From positions 37,776 to 101,775 of the forward strand of contig NZ_PDOG01000010.1 of NCBI RefSeq assembly GCF_003202205.1: a stretch of 64,000 bases of DNA. Reading direction: 5' to 3'. A program made the position numbers and the translations under genes. Below the pieces are notes generated by a model. The model did not search any database, was not told where the DNA came from, and saw only the letters and a list, made by a program, of their open reading frames with translations. The DNA comes from Halomonas sp. LBP4 (lineage in GTDB: Bacteria > Pseudomonadota > Gammaproteobacteria > Pseudomonadales > Halomonadaceae). This document shows, piece after piece, positions 12,870 through 23,728 of the stretch (positions are counted from its first letter, which is position 1; each line of letters begins with the position of its first letter).

Positions 12870-13787
12870 TCACCCCCCCGGCGTCGGCGGGCGGCCGTTG
12901 CGCAACAGCAGGGCAATGGCCGTCAACACCAGCAGGCTGCCCGGCAGCCAGACCCAGCCGATCCGCTCCGGCGACTCGATGAACAGCAGCAGCATGGAGA
13001 CGAAGGGCACCAGGTAGCCGTAGGCGGTGACCGCCCCCGGGGTCAGCACCGCGGTGGCCCGCTGCATCAGCCAGAAGGTCAGGGCACTGGAGAAGAGCCC
13101 CAGGTAGACCAGCAGCAGGAGGTCGTGCCGGCTCATCGCGGCGAGCCGCCCCACGGGCTCGATCGCCAGGCCCAGCAGGCCGATCAGCCCCCCGCCCAGG
13201 CCCAGGCTCCAGAAGGTGCGCACCGCCGCCGACTCGGCCAGGCGCCCGCTGGCCAGCCCCCACTTGCTGAGCACCGGGTAGAGCGCCGAGGAGACGCAGC
13301 CGAGGAAGAACACCGCCTCGCCGCTGCCGAGGCTGAACCCTTCCGGCTCACCGAGCGACTCGGCGAAGGCCAGCCCCAGCGCCCCCGCCGCGCCCAGGGC
13401 CAGGATCGCCGGCAGCCGCCAGGCCAGGCGCTCGACCCCGAACCCCAGCCCCAGCAGGAAGGCCAGCAGCGGCACGGTGACATAGAGGGTGGCCATGGAG
13501 AGCGCCGTGGCATGGTGCGCCGCCCAGAACATGGCGCCGAAGAAGCCCGCCAGGCAGAGCCCCATCAGGCCGTAGAGCGGCAGCGCCCGCCAGCCGGGGA
13601 GAAAGGCCGGGGAGCGGCGCGCCAGCCACCAGAGCCCGGCACAGGCGATGGCGAAGCGCAGGGCGGTGAGCGACAGCGGCGGCAGCTCGCTCATCAGCCC
13701 CACGGCGGGAAACGACAGCCCCACCAGCACCGCCCACAGCAGCATGCCCAGGTGGGCAACGCGGGTCGGTGACGCGGTGGTGGTCAA
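12870..13787 (-). CDS. EamA/DMT-superfamily transporter
   Basis: About 305 residues with roughly ten hydrophobic segments and two EamA repeats, typical of drug/metabolite exporters of the RhaT/YdcZ type; the substrate is unknown. A TTG start at 13787 overlaps the stop of the upstream DUF2218 gene (TTGA, 13784-13787) and suggests coupling. The alternative ATG at 13745 would trim only the N-terminal extension. The much longer open frame upstream is the shadow of the two DUF2218 genes. Confidence 0.82.
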   Translation of the reverse strand: MTTTASPTRVAHLGMLLWAVLVGLSFPAVGLMSELPPLSLTALRFAIACAGLWWLARRSPAFLPGWRALPLYGLMGLCLAGFFGAMFWAAHHATALSMATLYVTVPLLAFLLGLGFGVERLAWRLPAILALGAAGALGLAFAESLGEPEGFSLGSGEAVFFLGCVSSALYPVLSKWGLASGRLAESAAVRTFWSLGLGGGLIGLLGLAIEPVGRLAAMSRHDLLLLVYLGLFSSALTFWLMQRATAVLTPGAVTAYGYLVPFVSMLLLFIESPERIGWVWLPGSLLVLTAIALLLRNGRPPTPGG

Positions 13788-14065
13788 TTTTCCCAGACGA
13801 TGACCAGTCCCTCGTCGCCCGCCATGCGCTCGAGGTGGCTCGCCACCACGCCCTCCAGGCGGTCCAGGCCCTCCTCGTCCAGGGCCTCGATGGCCACCAC
13901 CAGCTTGTCCGCATCGGCCTGCATCAGGCAGGTGCCGTCCTCGAAGGCCACCCGACCCTCGCCCTCCTTCTGCTCCACCTCCAGCTTGTGCGCCCAGTGC
14001 TTGCACAGGCGGTTGATCAGCTTCGCCCCGGACTCGGTGGCGATCTCCGCACGCGAAATCGGCAT
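13784..14065 (-). CDS. DUF2218 family protein
   Basis: 93 residues. The family hallmarks are visible: LINRLCKHWAHKLEV in the first half and RLEGVVASHLERMAG in the second. DUF2218 proteins are small, of unknown biochemistry, and often lie beside siderophore or iron ABC genes, as here. The ribosome site GGGAGAGGG is strong. It is the paralogue of the next gene upstream and is translationally linked to the downstream EamA transporter. Confidence 0.88.
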   Translation of the reverse strand: MPISRAEIATESGAKLINRLCKHWAHKLEVEQKEGEGRVAFEDGTCLMQADADKLVVAIEALDEEGLDRLEGVVASHLERMAGDEGLVIVWEN

Positions 14066-14155
14066 GGCCCTCTCCCTTGTCTGTCGCTGGAAGGCCCAGC
14101 CTATGACGAGCCGGGCGCTCGGCGCCAGCCCCGCCCGCCCAGGCCAGCCTCACGG

Positions 14156-14422
14156 CTAGACGATGCTCAGGCGCTCCTTGCCGGCCATGCGCTCCAGATG
14201 ACTGGCCACCACGCCCTGCAGGCGCGCCAGCTGTTCGGCGTCGCTGGCCTCGAGACGCACCTCGAGGCGCTCCTCCGTGGCCTGCATGTGGCACACGCCG
14301 CCATCGAACACCACCCGCCCCTGGTCGGCATCGACCTCGAGCCGGTGCGCCCAGTGCTTGCAAAGCCGCCGGATCAGGCGCGGCCCGGAAACCGTCTCGA
14401 CGACGGCTCTGGACTCGATCAT
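14156..14422 (-). CDS. DUF2218 family protein (second copy)
   Basis: 88 residues, paralogous to the neighbouring DUF2218 gene (shared RLCKHWAHRLEV and LQGVVASHLERMAG). The start ATG 14422 has GGAGA nine bases upstream; the upstream part of the frame lacks family character. It is divergent from the iron-type ABC transporter, with a Fur-box-like sequence between them. Two tandem DUF2218 genes suggest either duplication or a heteromeric pair. Confidence 0.88.
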   Translation of the reverse strand: MIESRAVVETVSGPRLIRRLCKHWAHRLEVDADQGRVVFDGGVCHMQATEERLEVRLEASDAEQLARLQGVVASHLERMAGKERLSIV

Positions 14423-14436
14423 ACTAGCCAGTCTCC

Positions 14437-14455
14437 GCGAATGGGAATCATGTAC
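14437..14455. promoter_or_regulatory. candidate Fur box
   Basis: GCGAATGGGAATCATGTAC matches 12 of 19 positions of the Fur consensus GATAATGATAATCATTATC, with the central AATGnnAATCAT conserved. It lies in the divergent region between the DUF2218 pair and the siderophore-type ABC operon, where iron control would be expected. The score was made by eye. Confidence 0.4.
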
Positions 14456-14567
14456 CAAGACCAGCGAAGCTCGATCCCGCCCAGGCAGGGAACACGGCGT
14501 TCGCCATGACGCCCCGCTGCACGATCGAGCCCCACGACAGCCCTCAACGAGTGACGAAGCCCCGAAC

Positions 14568-15695
14568 ATGCACAAGCCGCTGCTGAACGCCGCCTTTAGC
14601 ACCGCCATCGCCCTCGCCGGCACGACCGCCCAGGCCGAGGAGATCACCATTACCGACATCGCCGGCCGCCAGGTCACCCTCGACGCCCCCGTGGAGCGCA
14701 TGATCCTCGGCGAGGGGCGCCAGATCTATCTGCTCGGCGCGCTGCAGCCCGAGGATCCCTTCGCCGGCGTGGTGGGCTGGCGGGAGGATTTCTCCCAGGC
14801 CGATCCGGACAACTACGCCGTCTACGCCGAGCGCTTCCCAGAGCTGGAGGAGATCCCCACCTTCGGCGGCTTCAAGGACGGCACCTTCGACGTGGAACAG
14901 GCCGCCGCGCTGGGGCCGGACGTGGTGCTGATGAACCTCGAGGCCAGGACGGCTACCGAGGACGCCGGCTACGACGACAAGCTCGCCGAGCTGGGCATCC
15001 CCATCGTCTATGTGGACTTCCGCGAGGACCCGCTCGAGCACACTCTGCCTTCCATGCGCCTGATGGGCCGGTTGCTGGGTGAGGAGGAGGACGCCGAGGC
15101 CTTTATCGCCTTCGCCGAGGCCCAGATGGCTCGCGTCACGGAGGTCATCGCCGAAGCGAATCCCGAGCGCCCCCGGGTCTTTGTCGACCGCGCCGGCGGC
15201 TATTCCGAGGATTGCTGCATGAGCTTCGGTCCCGGCAACTTCGGCGAGTACGTGGAGCTGGCTGGCGGCAGCAACATCGCCGACGGCATCATCCCCAACA
15301 CCTTTGGCTCGCTGAACCCGGAGCAGATCCTCGCCGCCGACCCCGAGCAAGTGGTGGTCACCGGCGGCAACTGGGATGCCTACGTGCCCGGCGGCGATTG
15401 GGTCGGCGTGGGCCCCGGGGCCGATCTGGAAGCCGCGCGGGCCAAGCTCGAGGCACTCACCGAGCGCACCGCCATGACCGGCATCGCGGCCGTCGAGAGC
15501 GGCGACTTCCACGCCATCTGGCACCAGTTCTACAACAGTCCCTACTACTTCGTGGCCGTGCAGCAGTTGGCCAAGTGGTTCCACCCGGAGCTGTTCGCCG
15601 ACCTCGACCCCGAGGCCACGATGACGGAACTCCACGAGCGGTTCCTGCCCGTGGACCCGGAGCCGGGCTACTGGATCTCCCTCCATGACCACTGA
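14568..15695 (+). CDS. iron-siderophore-type ABC transporter, periplasmic binding protein
   Basis: 375 residues with a cleavable signal peptide (MHKPLLNAAFSTAIALA, cleavage near AQAEE) and the FecB/BtuF-type fold features: ITDIAGRQVTLDAP near the start, then a long central helix region and EQILAADPEQVVVTGG. It delivers a metal complex, probably ferric siderophore, to the FecCD-type permease encoded next. The start ATG 14568 is chosen for the signal peptide. It overlaps the permease gene by 11 nt. The substrate is inferred from family and context. Confidence 0.88.
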   Translation: MHKPLLNAAFSTAIALAGTTAQAEEITITDIAGRQVTLDAPVERMILGEGRQIYLLGALQPEDPFAGVVGWREDFSQADPDNYAVYAERFPELEEIPTFGGFKDGTFDVEQAAALGPDVVLMNLEARTATEDAGYDDKLAELGIPIVYVDFREDPLEHTLPSMRLMGRLLGEEEDAEAFIAFAEAQMARVTEVIAEANPERPRVFVDRAGGYSEDCCMSFGPGNFGEYVELAGGSNIADGIIPNTFGSLNPEQILAADPEQVVVTGGNWDAYVPGGDWVGVGPGADLEAARAKLEALTERTAMTGIAAVESGDFHAIWHQFYNSPYYFVAVQQLAKWFHPELFADLDPEATMTELHERFLPVDPEPGYWISLHDH

Positions 15696-16755
15696 AGCGA
15701 CCTCACCTACCGACGTTTCCCAGGGCCGCGGCTTCTACCACGCCCTGGTGTGGCGACGCCAGCTGATCCTCGGCGCCCTGGTGTTGGCGCTGTTCCTCAG
15801 CCTGTGTGTCGACCTCGCCCTGGGACCCGCTCGCTTCGGCCTGGGCGAGGTGATCGCCGCCCTCTTCACCCCGGATGCCGTCAGCCAGCAGGCGCGGGTG
15901 ATCCTCTGGGAGATTCGCATGCCGGTGGCGCTGATGGCCCTGGCGGTCGGCGCCAGCCTGTCGGTCGCCGGCGCCCAGATGCAGACCATCCTCAGCAACC
16001 CGCTGGCCAGCCCCTTCACCCTCGGCATCTCCGCCGGGGCGAGTTTCGGCGCGGCCCTGGCGCTGGCCTTCGGCGTGGCGCTGATCCCCGCCGCCATCGA
16101 GTACGTGGTGCCGATCAACGCCTTCATCATGGCCATGCTGACCGCCTTTGCCATCCATGCGCTGAGCCTGAAGCGTGGGGTGACGATCGAGACCATCGTG
16201 CTGCTGGGCATCGCCATGGTGTTTATCTTCAACTCGCTGATGGCGCTGATCCAGTTCTTCGCCAGCCAGCAGGCCGTGGCCGCGGTGGTGTTCTGGACCA
16301 TGGGCAGCCTGACCAAGGCGACCTGGCCCAAGCTGTGGGTTGCCCTGGGTGTCCTGGCGGCGGTGCTGCCGCTGCTGGCGCGCCATGGCTGGGCGCTCAC
16401 CGCCATGCGCCTGGGCGATGCCAAGGCCGAGAGCATGGGCGTGAGGCCACGCGCCTTGCGCCTCGAGGTGCTGGTACTGGTGTCGCTGCTGGCGGCCATC
16501 GCCGTGGCCTTCGTCGGTACCATCGGCTTCATCGGCCTGGTCGGGCCGCATATCGCGCGCCTGCTGCTGGGCGAGGATCAGCGCTTCTTCCTGCCGGGCG
16601 CGGCACTCTGCGGTGCCCTGATCCTCTCCATCGGCTCGGTGCTGTCGAAGATCATCATCCCCGGCACCATCATCCCCATCGGGATCATCACCTCCCTGGT
16701 GGGCATTCCCTTCTTCCTGTTCCTCGTCCTCAGCCACAAGAAGGCCTCATGGTAA
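15685..16755 (+). CDS. FecCD-family ABC transporter permease
   Basis: 356 residues with about ten transmembrane helices and the FecCD/BtuC signature around GASLSVAGAQMQTILSNPLA and the GTIGFIGLVGPHIARLLLG coupling-helix region. It is an inner-membrane channel for ferric siderophore or a related metal complex. It overlaps its neighbours on both sides (11 nt with the binding protein, 7 nt with the ATPase), so the three genes form one operon. Confidence 0.94.
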   Translation: MTTEATSPTDVSQGRGFYHALVWRRQLILGALVLALFLSLCVDLALGPARFGLGEVIAALFTPDAVSQQARVILWEIRMPVALMALAVGASLSVAGAQMQTILSNPLASPFTLGISAGASFGAALALAFGVALIPAAIEYVVPINAFIMAMLTAFAIHALSLKRGVTIETIVLLGIAMVFIFNSLMALIQFFASQQAVAAVVFWTMGSLTKATWPKLWVALGVLAAVLPLLARHGWALTAMRLGDAKAESMGVRPRALRLEVLVLVSLLAAIAVAFVGTIGFIGLVGPHIARLLLGEDQRFFLPGAALCGALILSIGSVLSKIIIPGTIIPIGIITSLVGIPFFLFLVLSHKKASW

Positions 16756-17498
16756 CCCTGCAACTCGACCACCTGTCGGCCGGCTACGGCCGCCGCCAGA
16801 TCCTGGCGGAAATCACCACCCCGCCCCTCGAGGGCGGCCAGGTCGTCGCCCTGCTCGGCCCCAATGCCGCGGGCAAGTCCACGCTCTTCCGGCGCATTCT
16901 CGGCCTGCTCAAGGGTGAGGGAGAGGTGCGGATCACCGGCACCCGCGCCGAGCGCCCCGTGGCCTACATGCCCCAGGACACCGGCGCCAAGGCGGTGCTG
17001 ACGGTCTACGAATCGGTGTTGCTGGCGCGGATGCAGGGGCGCGGACTGAAGGTCCAGGCCGAGGACCTGGCGCAGGTCGACCGCGCCCTGGAGGAGTTGG
17101 GGATCGCGGCACTGGGCGAGCGCGATATCGGCGACCTCAGTGGCGGCCAGCGTCAACTGGTGAGCGCGGCCCAGGCCCTGGTGCAAGAACCCGAGATCCT
17201 GATGCTCGACGAGCCCACCTCGGCCCTCGACCTCAACCGCCAGATCGCTCTGCTGACGGTGCTGCGGCGCTTGGCCCGGGAGCGCAAGATGCTGATCCTG
17301 GTGGCGCTGCACGACCTGGGCCATGCCCTGCGCTTCACCGATCAGGCCATGGTGCTCGAACAGGGTCGCCTGATCGCCTGCGGGCCGACAGCGCGGGTCG
17401 TCACCCCCGAGCTCCTGCGCCGGGTCTACCGGGTGGAGGCCCGCATCGAGCCCTGCTCGAAGGGCCGCCCCCAGCTTATTGTCGAGCAGGCCGTCTAA
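16749..17498 (+). CDS. iron-siderophore-type ABC transporter ATP-binding protein
   Basis: 249 residues. Walker A GPNAAGKST, Q-loop near MPQDTG, ABC signature LSGGQRQ, Walker B ILMLDEPTSALD and the switch histidine in VALHDLGHAL are all present. It energises the FecCD-type permease. The ATG 16749 overlaps the permease stop (ATGGTAA). Its 3' end overlaps the convergent EamA gene by 23 nt. Confidence 0.95.
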   Translation: MVTLQLDHLSAGYGRRQILAEITTPPLEGGQVVALLGPNAAGKSTLFRRILGLLKGEGEVRITGTRAERPVAYMPQDTGAKAVLTVYESVLLARMQGRGLKVQAEDLAQVDRALEELGIAALGERDIGDLSGGQRQLVSAAQALVQEPEILMLDEPTSALDLNRQIALLTVLRRLARERKMLILVALHDLGHALRFTDQAMVLEQGRLIACGPTARVVTPELLRRVYRVEARIEPCSKGRPQLIVEQAV

Positions 17499-18378
17499 GG
17501 CCCCGCCCCTCCAGTGCCGCCAGCCCCGCCCCGGCCAGCACCAGGGGCAGGGCCAGCAGGAAGCCAGAGGAGGGCGGCAGCCCGAAGATCGCCAGATCGG
17601 CCAGCACCGGCCAGATCAAGGCCAGGTATTCGAAGGGCGCCAGCCGCGAGGCCTCCGCATAGCGCAGTGCCAGGGTCATGCAGATATGCGCCGCCCCACC
17701 GAACAGCCCCGAGAGCACCAGCAGCCCCAGCTCCGGCCCCGTGAGCGCGGCCCAGCCCAGGGGCAGGGTGGCCAGCCCCGCCAATGCCGAGACCAGAATG
17801 AAGTAGAAGGCGATCGCCCCCGCCGTCTCCGTACGCGAGATGCGCCTCACCGTCAGCAGCGCCCCCGCCGATAGCAGCGCCGCGAGCACCCCCAGGGCGT
17901 ACCCCATCACCGGCGCACCACCGGCACCGAGCCTGGGCAGCACCAGCACGGCCACGCCGACCAGCGCCAGCAACAGCGCCCCGGCACGATAGGGCGTGAA
18001 CCGCTCCCCCAGCAAGATGACGCCACCCAGCGCCATCAATACCGGGGTCAGCTGCGCCAACAGCGTCGCCTCGGCCACCGGTAACAAGGCCACCGCCGCG
18101 AAGGAGGCGAACATCGCCGCCGCCCCGAGACCCGAGCGCAGCAGGTGCCCCGCCGGGCGACGGGTGGCCAGCCCGGCGGGAAACTCCCGCCGCCATGCCA
18201 GGAACACCACAATGGGCAGCAGCGCGAAGGCCGAACGAAAGAACACGGTCTGCCCCAGCGGGGACACCGTGCTGGTCGCCTTCACGCACACCATCATCGC
18301 CGTGAAGAGGATGCCCGACAGCAGCCTGAGCGTGATGCCGGCCAGCGGCCTATCGGTGAGGTCGTCCATGAACACCAT
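17476..18378 (-). CDS. EamA/DMT-superfamily transporter
   Basis: 300 residues with about ten transmembrane segments in two EamA halves. It resembles RhaT/RarD-like exporters but the substrate is not predictable. The start may be ATG 18378 or the in-frame ATG 18369; neither has a strong ribosome site. Transcription is convergent with the iron ABC operon. It is a second, distinct EamA transporter within 5 kb. Confidence 0.85.
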   Translation of the reverse strand: MVFMDDLTDRPLAGITLRLLSGILFTAMMVCVKATSTVSPLGQTVFFRSAFALLPIVVFLAWRREFPAGLATRRPAGHLLRSGLGAAAMFASFAAVALLPVAEATLLAQLTPVLMALGGVILLGERFTPYRAGALLLALVGVAVLVLPRLGAGGAPVMGYALGVLAALLSAGALLTVRRISRTETAGAIAFYFILVSALAGLATLPLGWAALTGPELGLLVLSGLFGGAAHICMTLALRYAEASRLAPFEYLALIWPVLADLAIFGLPPSSGFLLALPLVLAGAGLAALEGRGLRRPARQ

Positions 18379-18467
18379 TGCCTACAGAGCTGAGCGAAAA
18401 GGGGCATTCTCGCCCCATCATGCATCGAAAGCCATCGGCAGGGCCCGAACGGTGGCTCCTGGCTATT

Positions 18468-18548
18468 TCAGCAGCCCGTCTCCTGCTCGAAGGACACCTC
18501 CAGCGATACCGCACCGTCGCTGGACTGGAAGATCTGGATCTGCTGCAT
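18468..18548 (-). pseudogene. truncated RhuM-family (virulence RhuM / Fic-like context) gene start
   Basis: A 26-codon frame beginning MQQIQIFQSSDGAVSLEVSF has the typical N-terminus of RhuM-family proteins, which normally run past 300 residues. A strong ribosome site (AGGGGAG) precedes the ATG at 18548, but the frame stops after QETGC and no continuation is seen downstream. I read it as the 5' stub of a deleted gene; such genes commonly lie in restriction and defence islands. It lies beside the HNH nuclease gene. Confidence 0.6.
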
Positions 18549-18617
18549 GAGCTCTCCCCTCTCGACCGGCGTGGTAACGTGACAGCAACACTGCACAGGG
18601 AATGAGGGAGACACCGC

Positions 18618-19562
18618 ATGGTCGACGCGCTTGGCTGCTTGACACGCCTCAGGGTCGGACATAGGCGATGCCAGCCGGCCCTCAACAAGCCCTGCCTGCT
18701 GCTCGCTATCATATGCGAGATCCAGGCCGGCCATATCGCGTCGAACCCGATCACCATCGACTCTCGCCTGCTGGCCCGCTACCACGATCTCTATGAGCTA
18801 CTCACGGGCGAGCGGCACAAGGCCAGCTCCTGGCTTCCCTTGTGGCACCTCTGCAGCGACAAGGGCCCGTCCGGCCCGCTCTGGTCGCCTGAATACCCGA
18901 GCGAGATCGCCTCACTGGCAGGTCAGTTGGGCCAGCCGAAGTCCCTGAACCAACTCCTGGGACGCTTCTCCTCTGCTCGACTGGATCCCGTGCTTTACTC
19001 GGCTCTCCAGGACCGCCAGACAGCCGAAGAGGCCTGTGCCCTGCTGGGCTCACGCTACCTGCCATCGGATCAAGCGGCCCAAGAGCGCCTTCGGGCCTAT
19101 CTCGAGACGGCGCTGGCCAGCGGTGAGTACGAGCGACATCCCGAACGCCTGGTGGGTCGCGTCCAGGAGAGCCGCCAGCAGTATGCCCGCTCCGCCGCCT
19201 TTCGCTCCCTGGTACTGGAGGCCTACGACTACCGATGCACTGCCAGCCGCTTGCGTTATATCACCCCTGACTACCGCTACCTGGTGGAGGCTGCACACCT
19301 TATTCCCTTCGCCGAGAGCCAGGATGACCGTCCAGTGAATGGCCTGGCCCTTACCCCCAACCTGCACTGGGCCATGGACAACCACCTGATCGCCCCCGGC
19401 CCCGACCAGCTCTGGCACGTCAGCCCCACGGTGGACTCGCTGGTGGCGGATAATCAGTGGCTCTGCGAGTTGAATGGCAAGCCACTGGTATTGCCTCGTG
19501 ATCCCAAGTGGCAACCCGACAGGGAGGCGCTGACGTGGCGCATGGATCATCTCCAGCGCTGA
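18618..19562 (+). CDS. HNH endonuclease (putative restriction endonuclease, COG3440-like)
   Basis: 314 residues. The C-terminal part holds an HNH_2-type core: YDYRCTASRLR, then VEAAHLIPFAESQDDRPVNG and LTPNLHWAMDNHLIA, which supply the catalytic histidines and asparagine. The N-terminal 180 residues are less conserved and may recognise DNA. No methyltransferase or other restriction subunit is nearby, so it may act alone (for example on modified DNA); this is inference. The start has GAGGGAG seven bases upstream. Base composition is lower in GC than in its neighbours, consistent with transfer. Confidence 0.8.
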   Translation: MVDALGCLTRLRVGHRRCQPALNKPCLLLAIICEIQAGHIASNPITIDSRLLARYHDLYELLTGERHKASSWLPLWHLCSDKGPSGPLWSPEYPSEIASLAGQLGQPKSLNQLLGRFSSARLDPVLYSALQDRQTAEEACALLGSRYLPSDQAAQERLRAYLETALASGEYERHPERLVGRVQESRQQYARSAAFRSLVLEAYDYRCTASRLRYITPDYRYLVEAAHLIPFAESQDDRPVNGLALTPNLHWAMDNHLIAPGPDQLWHVSPTVDSLVADNQWLCELNGKPLVLPRDPKWQPDREALTWRMDHLQR

Positions 19563-19573
19563 AGTCCGAACAC

Positions 19574-19609
19574 AAAGGCCCCCGGCATCTGGCGATACCG
19601 GGGGCCTTT
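19574..19609. terminator. bidirectional terminator between the HNH gene and dnaJ
   Basis: A 12-bp perfect stem AAAGGCCCCCGG / CCGGGGGCCTTT with a 12-nt loop. It lies between two convergent genes and has A/T ends on both sides. Confidence 0.8.
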
Positions 19610-19633
19610 CGCTTCGGGGCGGAAGCCGGGAGG

Positions 19634-20785
19634 TTACGGCTTCATGTCCTCGAAGAACTTCTTCACGCCGTCGAAGAAGCTGGTCTTGCGCGGCGAGTGG
19701 CTGTTGCCTTCGCCGAGGCTCTCCTGGAGCTGGCGCAGCAGCTCCTTCTGATCTTCCTTGAGGTTGACCGGGGTCTCGACCACCACCCGGCAGAGCAGGT
19801 CGCCCGGGGGGCCGCCGCGCACCGGCTTGACGCCCTTGCCGCGCAGGCGGAACAGCTTGCCGGTCTGGGTCTCCGGCGGGATCTTCAGCTTGACCCGGCC
19901 GTCGAGGGTCGGCACCTCGAGCTCGCCGCCCAGCGCCGCGTCGATGAAGTTGATCGGCACCTCGCACTGCAGGTTGCGGCCGTCGCGCTGGAAGATGTGG
20001 TGCGGCTTGATGTGCACCTGGACGTAGAGATCGCCCGGCGGGCCGCCGTTGATGCCGGCCTCGCCCTCGCCGTTCAGGCGGATGCGGTCGCCGGTATCCA
20101 CGCCGGCGGGGATCTTCACCGACAGGGTACGGGTCTCGCGTACCCGGCCCTCGCCGTGGCACTTGTGGCATGGCACCTTGATGTGCTGGCCGCTGCCGTG
20201 GCAGGTCGGGCAGGTCTGCTGCACGGCGAAGAAGCCCTGCTGCATGCGCACCTGGCCATGGCCGTTGCAGGTGGGGCAGGTCTCCTTGGAGGAGCCGGGC
20301 TCGGCACCATGGCCGTCGCAGCGCTCGCACTCGACGTGGCGCGGCACGCGGATGTCCACGCTGGTACCGGTCACCGCGCTCTCGAGGTCGAGCTCGAGGT
20401 TGTAGCGCAGGTCGCTGCCGCGGGCCGGCGCGTGGGGATTGCGGCGCCCGCCGCCGCCACCGAAGATGTCGCCGAAGACATCGCCGAAGATGTCGCTGAA
20501 GCCTCCGGCCCCGGCCCCGGCGCCACCGAAGCCGCCCGCACCGAAGCCGCCGGCCTGGCCGTCGACACCGGCATGGCCGAACTGGTCGTAGGCGGCGCGC
20601 TTCTCGCTGTCGGTCAGGACCTCGTAGGCCTCCGAGACCTCGCGGAACTTGGCCGCCGCCGTGTCGTCGTCCGGGTTGCGGTCCGGGTGAAACTTCTGGG
20701 CCAGGCGCCGATAGGCCTTCTTGATGTCCTTCTGGTCGGCCCCGCGCTCTACGCCCAGCACCTCGTAATAGTCTCGTTTGGACAT
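19634..20785 (-). CDS. dnaJ: chaperone protein DnaJ
   Basis: Hsp40 co-chaperone that delivers substrates to DnaK and stimulates its ATPase. The 383 residues show the J domain with HPD (33-35), a Gly/Phe-rich linker, four CxxCxGxG zinc motifs (CERCDGHG, CPTCNGHG, CPTCHGSG, CHKCHGEG) and the C-terminal substrate domains. It is the last gene of the grpE-dnaK-dnaJ heat-shock operon, 92 nt after dnaK. Confidence 0.98.
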   Translation of the reverse strand: MSKRDYYEVLGVERGADQKDIKKAYRRLAQKFHPDRNPDDDTAAAKFREVSEAYEVLTDSEKRAAYDQFGHAGVDGQAGGFGAGGFGGAGAGAGGFSDIFGDVFGDIFGGGGGRRNPHAPARGSDLRYNLELDLESAVTGTSVDIRVPRHVECERCDGHGAEPGSSKETCPTCNGHGQVRMQQGFFAVQQTCPTCHGSGQHIKVPCHKCHGEGRVRETRTLSVKIPAGVDTGDRIRLNGEGEAGINGGPPGDLYVQVHIKPHHIFQRDGRNLQCEVPINFIDAALGGELEVPTLDGRVKLKIPPETQTGKLFRLRGKGVKPVRGGPPGDLLCRVVVETPVNLKEDQKELLRQLQESLGEGNSHSPRKTSFFDGVKKFFEDMKP

Positions 20786-20877
20786 GGGTCTGTCCGCCTC
20801 CGTAGCGACACCGCGGAAACACCAACGCGGGAGTCGGGCCCCCGCGCTGGCGTCATCCGTGGCTCAGATGTCGTGGT

Positions 20878-22809
<1,932 letters not shown>

Positions 22810-22938
22810 AGGAAATCCTCGAAAGTCGTTGCAGAGTTTCTGAAAGTCGCGTTCTGCGGCCTTCGCCGCGGAGTTGTCGTCTATCTGGGGGCCGCTCGTC
22901 GCTTTTCAAGACCCGCCGCCCCCATTTGTTGCTCGCCG

Positions 22939-23565
22939 TCAGTCGGCGGCCTGGCTGACCACCACCATGGCGGGGCGCACCAGGCGACCATTGAGCAGGT
23001 AGCCCTTCTGCATCACCTCCATCACGGTGTTGGGCTCGAGCTCGGGGTTGGGCACCATGGCCATGGCCTCGTGGTACTGCGGATCGAAGGGTTCGCCATG
23101 GGGCTCCACCACCTCGACGCCGAACTTGCCGAGCACGTCGTGCTGCATCTTCAGCGTCATCGAGACGCCCTCGCGGTGGGCCTCGGTGGCGTCCTCGCCC
23201 ATGGCCTCGAGCGCCTTCTCCAGGCTGTCGACCACCGGCAGCAGCTCCCTGACGAACTTCTCCAGGGCGAACTTGCGCGCCTTCTCGGCCTCCTGCTCGG
23301 CACGACGGCGCACGTTCTGCGCCTCGGCGGCGGCACGCAACGCCTGGTCCTTGGCCTCGGCCACGCTCTGCTCGAGCTCCTCGACGCGGGCCGCCAGCAC
23401 CTCGGCCTCCGGATTGTCGGAGGACTCGGCCTCCCGTGCGACCTGCTCGGCCTCTTCGGCCCCTTCGATGGCGTCCTCCAGCTCGCCCTCCCGCGGCTGG
23501 GGCTCGGCCTCCTCTTCCTGGCGGGCGAGTTCCTCGTCAAGCGGGGTCTGGGGGTCTTTGGCCAT
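22939..23565 (-). CDS. grpE: nucleotide exchange factor GrpE
   Basis: GrpE releases ADP from DnaK. The 208-residue protein has an acidic disordered N-terminus, a long coiled coil (about 60-120) and the C-terminal beta domain ending LVRPAMVVVSQ. ATG 23565 is chosen for AGGAGA six bases upstream and for the MAKDPQTP start; the frame opens earlier without family character. It is the first gene of the operon, about 90 nt below the sigma-32 promoter. Confidence 0.96.
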   Translation of the reverse strand: MAKDPQTPLDEELARQEEEAEPQPREGELEDAIEGAEEAEQVAREAESSDNPEAEVLAARVEELEQSVAEAKDQALRAAAEAQNVRRRAEQEAEKARKFALEKFVRELLPVVDSLEKALEAMGEDATEAHREGVSMTLKMQHDVLGKFGVEVVEPHGEPFDPQYHEAMAMVPNPELEPNTVMEVMQKGYLLNGRLVRPAMVVVSQAAD

Positions 23566-23656
23566 GTGTGTCTCCTGAAATGCCGCTCTTGAATGCTGAG
23601 GGGCGACGCGCGCGCCGCCCGCGGGGAGTGTCGAAACATCTTCGCAGTCTGCGGGG

Positions 23657-23686
23657 ATATATGGGGCTGGGTGCGCCGAACTCAAG
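23657..23686 (-). promoter_or_regulatory. sigma-32 heat-shock promoter of grpE-dnaK-dnaJ
   Basis: On the minus strand CTTGAG (23686-23681), a 14-nt spacer, then CCCCATAT (23666-23659). This is one base from the sigma-32 consensus CTTGAA-N13-15-CCCCATnT with ideal spacing. It lies about 95 nt upstream of the grpE start and explains heat induction of the operon. Confidence 0.88.
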
Positions 23687-23728
23687 TCGTGACAACGACA
23701 AGGCACTCATCGAGGGCGCCGACGTGCA

